In this document: in pieces, positions 33,232 through 36,406 of the stretch | Layout of the letters: every line of letters starts with the position of its first letter | How positions within the stretch are numbered: position 1 is the stretch's first letter | DNA from: Bacillota bacterium | GTDB lineage: Bacteria; Bacillota; Desulfitobacteriia; Desulfitobacteriales; Desulfitobacteriaceae | DNA length: 36,406 bases | Reading direction: 5' to 3' | NCBI GenBank assembly: GCA_030706025.1 | Contig: JAUZPJ010000003.1 | Coordinates: forward strand, 1 to 36,406 | Translations under genes and position numbers: made by a program | The notes under the pieces: generated by a model | Told to the model about the DNA's origin: nothing | Seen by the model: the letters and a program-made list of their open reading frames with translations, nothing else | Database searches by the model: none

Positions 33232-33322
33232 ATTTGAAAGAGCAATACCTAATTGTTATTTACGAACATTTATTGACAAGATTGCCGGGTATAATTAGAC
33301 TGATTTTGTTTTTCAATGTTCA

Positions 33323-34168
33323 CTAAGAGATAAAGGCCATGATTTTCTCATACGAATTTTTAGTATCATCGTATCCGCTTCTAAGCAGTGCATAAAGCTT
33401 TTTAGGGTCTTTTTCCAATCGCCCGACCTCTAACTTTCTTAAGGGTCGTATTACGATTGCCTTGTTTTCCTCTTCAAGCTGTTCAATATACTCTAGAGTC
33501 TTATTGTAATTTTTATAGCGATTCGTCATGGTTTCCAATAATAATGGATAATTTTTATATTTTAGCTTAAGTAGTCCGTTTAATTTTTTGGGACTTTTTC
33601 TATAGTCCTTGTTTCTGGTTAAAACAATAATATTCTTTGTATTACCATCATCAAGGGATTTTTTTATGGGGATGGAGTCAGAAATCCCGCCATCTAATAA
33701 TTCGTGACCTTTATAATTTACAATAGGAGATATCATGGGCAGAGAAGCGGATGCCCTCAAAGCCTGAAATTTTTCGCCGAGATCTTCCTTACTAAAATAA
33801 ATTGGTTTTCCGGTTTTGCAATCGGTTGCACCAATTAAAAAGTTGCAAGGAGAATTTTGAAAGGTTTTAAAATCAAAAAATACATGCTTATTGGGAATAT
33901 CATCAAAAATAAAATCCATACCAAAATATGATTTATTTAAGATAAGATTTCTTAAACTCATGTACCGCCAATCTTTAACGAAATTAATAATGACTTTCTC
34001 ATTTCTCCCCAATTGCTTAGAAACATATGAAGCTGCATTGCATGCCCCGGCAGATACTCCTACAACATAATTGAAATACAAATTGTTTTCCATAAAATAT
34101 TCCAATACCCCGCAGGTATATAATCCTCTCATACCTCCGCCCTCAAGCACAAGTCCTACATTGTACAT
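33323..34168 (-). CDS. Patatin-like phospholipase (YjjU type)
   Basis: A 281-residue serine lipase-like protein. The oxyanion loop is EGGGMRG (9-15), the nucleophile elbow is GVSAG with Ser39, and the catalytic Asp159 lies in LLDGGISD, giving the Ser-Asp dyad. The layout fits the bacterial patatin family, close to YjjU/RssA-type proteins, acting on membrane lipids or acyl esters of unknown identity. ATG 34168 follows GAGGTG by six bases; a GTG at 34177 is the alternative. Confidence 0.87.
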   Translation of the reverse strand: MYNVGLVLEGGGMRGLYTCGVLEYFMENNLYFNYVVGVSAGACNAASYVSKQLGRNEKVIINFVKDWRYMSLRNLILNKSYFGMDFIFDDIPNKHVFFDFKTFQNSPCNFLIGATDCKTGKPIYFSKEDLGEKFQALRASASLPMISPIVNYKGHELLDGGISDSIPIKKSLDDGNTKNIIVLTRNKDYRKSPKKLNGLLKLKYKNYPLLLETMTNRYKNYNKTLEYIEQLEEENKAIVIRPLRKLEVGRLEKDPKKLYALLRSGYDDTKNSYEKIMAFIS

Positions 34169-34371
34169 AATGAACACCTCATTTAGATGGCTTTTATTCC
34201 GGAAAGTATAACATGGTAACTTTTAACTTTCAATATCAGATTGTTATCGGAGCAAATAAGGGGATAGGCATCTTGTGATATTAATTATTGCGTTTTACTA
34301 AAAGTATCTCTAAAGTAAAATGTTAGCAGAAAATTCTAACTAGTAGGAAAAGGGGGGGATATGTCGAATAG

Positions 34372-34404
34372 CTAACAAGGAAGATGTAAGTAGAAGTTTG
34401 TTAG
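34372..34404 (+). other. Inverted repeat in the leader of the second CoA-transferase operon
   Basis: CTAACAA (34372-34378) and TTGTTAG (34398-34404) are complementary across 19 bases, just ahead of the AGGAGG site at 34408-34413. It could form a hairpin that affects translation or bind a regulator. Another pair, GTTAG/CTAAC, lies at 34322-34340. Confidence 0.35.
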
Positions 34405-34423
34405 ACGAGGAGGGGTAGCTAAA

Positions 34424-35245
34424 ATGTTAAGTAGAGTAAAGACAATGTCTGAAGCTGTTCGATTAGTGCAGGATTCGCAAATGCTCGCAGTCGGTGGCAA
34501 TGCTTTACATCGGACCCCCGCTGCTTTCTGTCACGAACTGGCGAAGCTGGAGCGAAAGGAACTAAAAGGTGTGGGGGCTGCTCCGGGTTACGCTATGGAT
34601 GTTCTCTGCGCATCGGGGAGTATTTCAGAGGTGTTTTTTGGTTTTTTTGGATTTGAAAATGAGTATGGTTTAGCTCCGGGTATGCGTAAAGGTATTCAAG
34701 AAGGGTTGATTAAAGCTATAGAGGGTTCGTGAACAGCAATCATCAATGCTCTCCGTGCGGGAGCTTATGGGATTCCGTTTATGGGTGTAGGAGGCTTGTG
34801 GGGTAGTGACCTAATCGCTCAGCGCCCGGAATTTTTCCAAGTGATGAAGAGTCCATTCTCCGATGAGGAGGTTGTAACCGTCAAGGCTTTACGCCCTGAT
34901 TGGGCGATCATCCATGTTCAAGAAGCAGATCAGTATGGCAACGCTCGGATCCTCGGCTCGGATTTCCAAGATGTGCTGCTTAGCCGAGCTGCCAAGAAAA
35001 CAATCATTACCACGGAGAAACTTGTGGAAACCCAAACTTTCCAGCAAGAACCTAAACTGACCTCTATACCCTATTTTTTAGTAGAAGCTGTTGTTGAAGC
35101 ACCGGGAGGAGCTAAACCAGGAATTTGCTTCCCAAACTATAAGACGGTCGATGATACGGGCATGAAAGCGTATGGTCAAGCCATTAAAGAATGTAAGTTC
35201 AACGAGTACCTGACCAAAGTTATAGAAGAGAGGGACGCAAAATGA
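34424..35245 (+). CDS. CoA-transferase-like alpha subunit with in-frame UGA (selenoprotein candidate or nonsense mutant)
   Basis: One reading frame of 274 codons, including the terminal stop, interrupted only by TGA at 34730-34732. Before it lie SEAVRLVQDSQMLAVGG and family-like sequence; after it TAIINALRAGAYGIPFM and GGLWGSDL continue without a shift, so this is one class I CoA-transferase alpha subunit. Residue 103 is the UGA, next to Glu100-Gly-Ser; the first paralogue has Glu100-Asp-Tyr-Ser-His at the same place. A SECIS-like hairpin begins 15 bases later. If UGA is read as selenocysteine the protein is 273 residues; if not, the gene is broken and only fragments are made. AGGAGG lies ten bases before ATG 34424. 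The stop overlaps the beta gene start as ATGA. Confidence 0.7.
34748..34764 (+). promoter_or_regulatory. SECIS-like hairpin after the in-frame UGA
   Basis: GCTC, bulged T, CC, loop GTGC, GG, GAGC: six pairs, one bulged U in the 5' arm and a tetraloop starting with G. The loop G at 34755 is 22 bases after the UGA. The E. coli fdhF element has the same features (bulged U, G-initiated tetraloop, loop 18 bases after UGA). A hairpin this small can also arise by chance. Confidence 0.4.
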
Positions 35246-35970
35246 AATACGGACCTGCCGAAATGATGGTCATTGCTCTTGCACGAGAAATTATAAAGAG
35301 TGATCTTGTTTTCCACGGTTTGGCATCGCCCGTACCAATGACAGCGATGAAGCTTGCGAAAGCGTTAGGCACTGATTTTACATATATTAATATAACAGGT
35401 GGGGTTGACCCAGATTGGCATAAACCGGCGGTTGTTGGTTCTACCCTTTCACAAAACTTATATGAAGGAGGAGTAGCTAATTTTGGCTTGGAGGAAATCT
35501 TTGATTTAGCTTGTAATGGTCGAGTCGACATTTCAATGTTAAGCTTAGTGCAGATAAGTCCGAGGGGCGAGATTAATATGTCCTTTGTGGGCGGAGACTA
35601 CGATAAGCCAAAGGTGAGATTGCCTGGAGGAGCTGGCAGTGCCACTTTAATACCAGTGACTAAGAAATCATTGATATGGAAGACCAAGCATGATTTAAAG
35701 TCATTTGTTTCAGATGTTGCTTTTTGTACCGCTAAAGCCAATCCCAATAATCAGTTTAGAGTAATTACTAATTTATGTATATTTTCTTTGAAAGACAATC
35801 GGTTGGAAGTGGAAAGTATCCATCCCTATTCGAGCTTAGAGGAAGTAAAGTCGAATACCGGATGGGAAATTACTCAAGAGAATCTACCATACACTGACGC
35901 CCCGTCGGAGCTAGAGTTGGCTTTGATCGAAGAGGTTGACCCCAATCGTATACGCTACATTGAGTTCTAA
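35242..35970 (+). CDS. CoA-transferase-like beta subunit lacking the catalytic Glu
   Basis: A 242-residue beta subunit paired with the UGA-containing alpha subunit by an ATGA overlap. Fold markers are REIIKSDLVFHGLASPVPM, VDISMLSLVQISPRGEINMS, LPGGAGSATL and RVITNLCIFSL. At the position of the thioester-forming Glu59 of the first beta subunit (IYEAGSVD) this one reads INITGGVD, so the nucleophile is missing. Members without this Glu include IpdAB-type enzymes, which hydrolyse CoA-activated ring compounds rather than transfer CoA. A hydrolytic or ring-opening role is therefore more likely than transfer. The gene is intact, with no sign of decay. Confidence 0.8.
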   Translation: MKYGPAEMMVIALAREIIKSDLVFHGLASPVPMTAMKLAKALGTDFTYINITGGVDPDWHKPAVVGSTLSQNLYEGGVANFGLEEIFDLACNGRVDISMLSLVQISPRGEINMSFVGGDYDKPKVRLPGGAGSATLIPVTKKSLIWKTKHDLKSFVSDVAFCTAKANPNNQFRVITNLCIFSLKDNRLEVESIHPYSSLEEVKSNTGWEITQENLPYTDAPSELELALIEEVDPNRIRYIEF

Positions 35971-36145
35971 ATCAAATTCCAAGTGGCAGAACACAGACCA
36001 ACTATTCGTTCTTAGTCTGTTAGAAGTGCTTTGCAAAATTGAGCCTAATAAGAATGTGTGACTCCTACGAAAATTGGTGTAGCAATCTGTTGCAATGCAT
36101 GAGAAAATAGGGGGTAGAAAATAGAAAAGAATTTAAGAGAAATAG

Positions 36146-36406
36146 GTGAGAAAAGTTATAATTTTCAAATTGTTGTTGGCAGGAATTTATATATTTGCAG
36201 GAGGATCGAAACTTTTAAATCTTTACCTTTTTAAAGTCACTATTTTAGCATATTATCCCTTTTTGCCGGAATTATTAGCACTGTTGATTGCTATTCTGTT
36301 TCCTTGGTTAGAAATATTCGCTGGCTTATCTCTGATCTTGAATTGGAAAACGAAGTTTTCCGGCCTTTCTTTATTTATGCTGTCTTTGTTTTTCCTTGTT
36401 CAAACA
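36146..36406 (+). CDS. MauE/DoxX-type membrane protein, cut by window end
   Basis: The first 87 residues of a membrane protein. It begins at GTG 36146 directly after an in-frame TAG and reads IFKLLLAGIYIFAGGSKLLN, then a segment with FPWLEIFAGLSLILNW. This spacing of GIYIFAGxSKL and PWLEIxxGL is typical of MauE/DoxX-like redox-associated proteins, which have four helices. Three hydrophobic stretches are visible before the edge. The ribosome binding site is weak, and the C terminus lies outside the window. Confidence 0.65.
   Translation, partial: MRKVIIFKLLLAGIYIFAGGSKLLNLYLFKVTILAYYPFLPELLALLIAILFPWLEIFAGLSLILNWKTKFSGLSLFMLSLFFLVQT

Noticed and set aside
34781-35245. A separate gene starting at ATG 34781
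   Set aside because: It is the same reading frame as the sequence before the UGA, and the methionine lies in the middle of the conserved GIPFM segment, so it is part of the alpha subunit.
1-36406. CRISPR arrays, tRNA or rRNA genes, insertion sequences and integrase sites
   Set aside because: No regularly spaced repeats, cloverleaf-like sequences, transposase-like frames or paired terminal repeats were recognised on reading; a tRNA or mobile-element scan would be the decisive check.

Overview
The window looks like chromosome of an anaerobic, endospore-forming member of the Clostridia, most like the Peptococcaceae (Desulfosporosinus/Desulfitobacterium type). The pointers are an alpha/beta small acid-soluble spore protein, a SpoVB-like flippase, a giant 2-hydroxyacyl-CoA dehydratase activase, two glutaconate-type CoA-transferase pairs, a cobalamin riboswitch over cobU-cobS, a c-type cytochrome lipoprotein, strong purine-rich ribosome binding sites and moderate to low GC. 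The genus is a judgement from gene content, not from a search.

Layout. 1-2230: terminator of an upstream unit, a Fur-family regulator and a TPR protein. 2294-6443: a seven-gene operon, queD-queC-DUF366-queE-folE-ypmA-like-surE, with four enzymes that carry GTP to preQ0 for queuosine tRNA modification, closed by a 17-bp hairpin terminator shared with the convergent SASP gene. 6454-12178: SASP, a small membrane protein, SpoVB-like flippase (minus), isoaspartyl dipeptidase and an EF-G paralogue. 12208-17267: a TetR regulator with a clear operator on its own promoter, then a 1436-residue acyl-CoA dehydratase activase. 17324-19002 (minus): cobalamin riboswitch, cobU, cobS. 19176-21296: CoA-transferase A and B subunits with an intact catalytic Glu. 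21418-23180: lipoprotein cytochrome c and a convergent MntH. 23296-26318: a ParM-like actin, a ParR-like partner and a CorC/HlyC-type membrane protein that lacks a normal start codon. 26464-31394: a three-gene McrBC-like cassette (coiled-coil protein, McrB-like AAA+, DUF2357/PD-(D/E)XK nuclease), probably a defence system. 31397-34168: NlpC/P60 hydrolase, YmaF-like His-rich protein and a patatin-like phospholipase. 34424-35970: a second CoA-transferase-like pair. 36146-end: a truncated MauE/DoxX-type membrane protein.

Two places deserve most attention. First, the second CoA-transferase A subunit is one continuous frame of 274 codons, including the terminal stop, broken by a single in-frame TGA at 34730-34732. 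Fifteen bases later a six-pair hairpin with a bulged U and a G-initiated tetraloop resembles a bacterial SECIS, so the gene is either a new selenoprotein or a recent nonsense mutant. Its B partner lacks the catalytic Glu of CoA-transferases, which suggests a hydrolase-like activity. Second, the McrBC-like cassette pairs a divergent McrB ATPase and a DUF2357 nuclease with a coiled-coil protein ending in a small Rossmann-like domain, an arrangement that may be an undescribed type IV restriction variant.

No tRNA, rRNA, CRISPR array, insertion sequence or attachment site was recognised.
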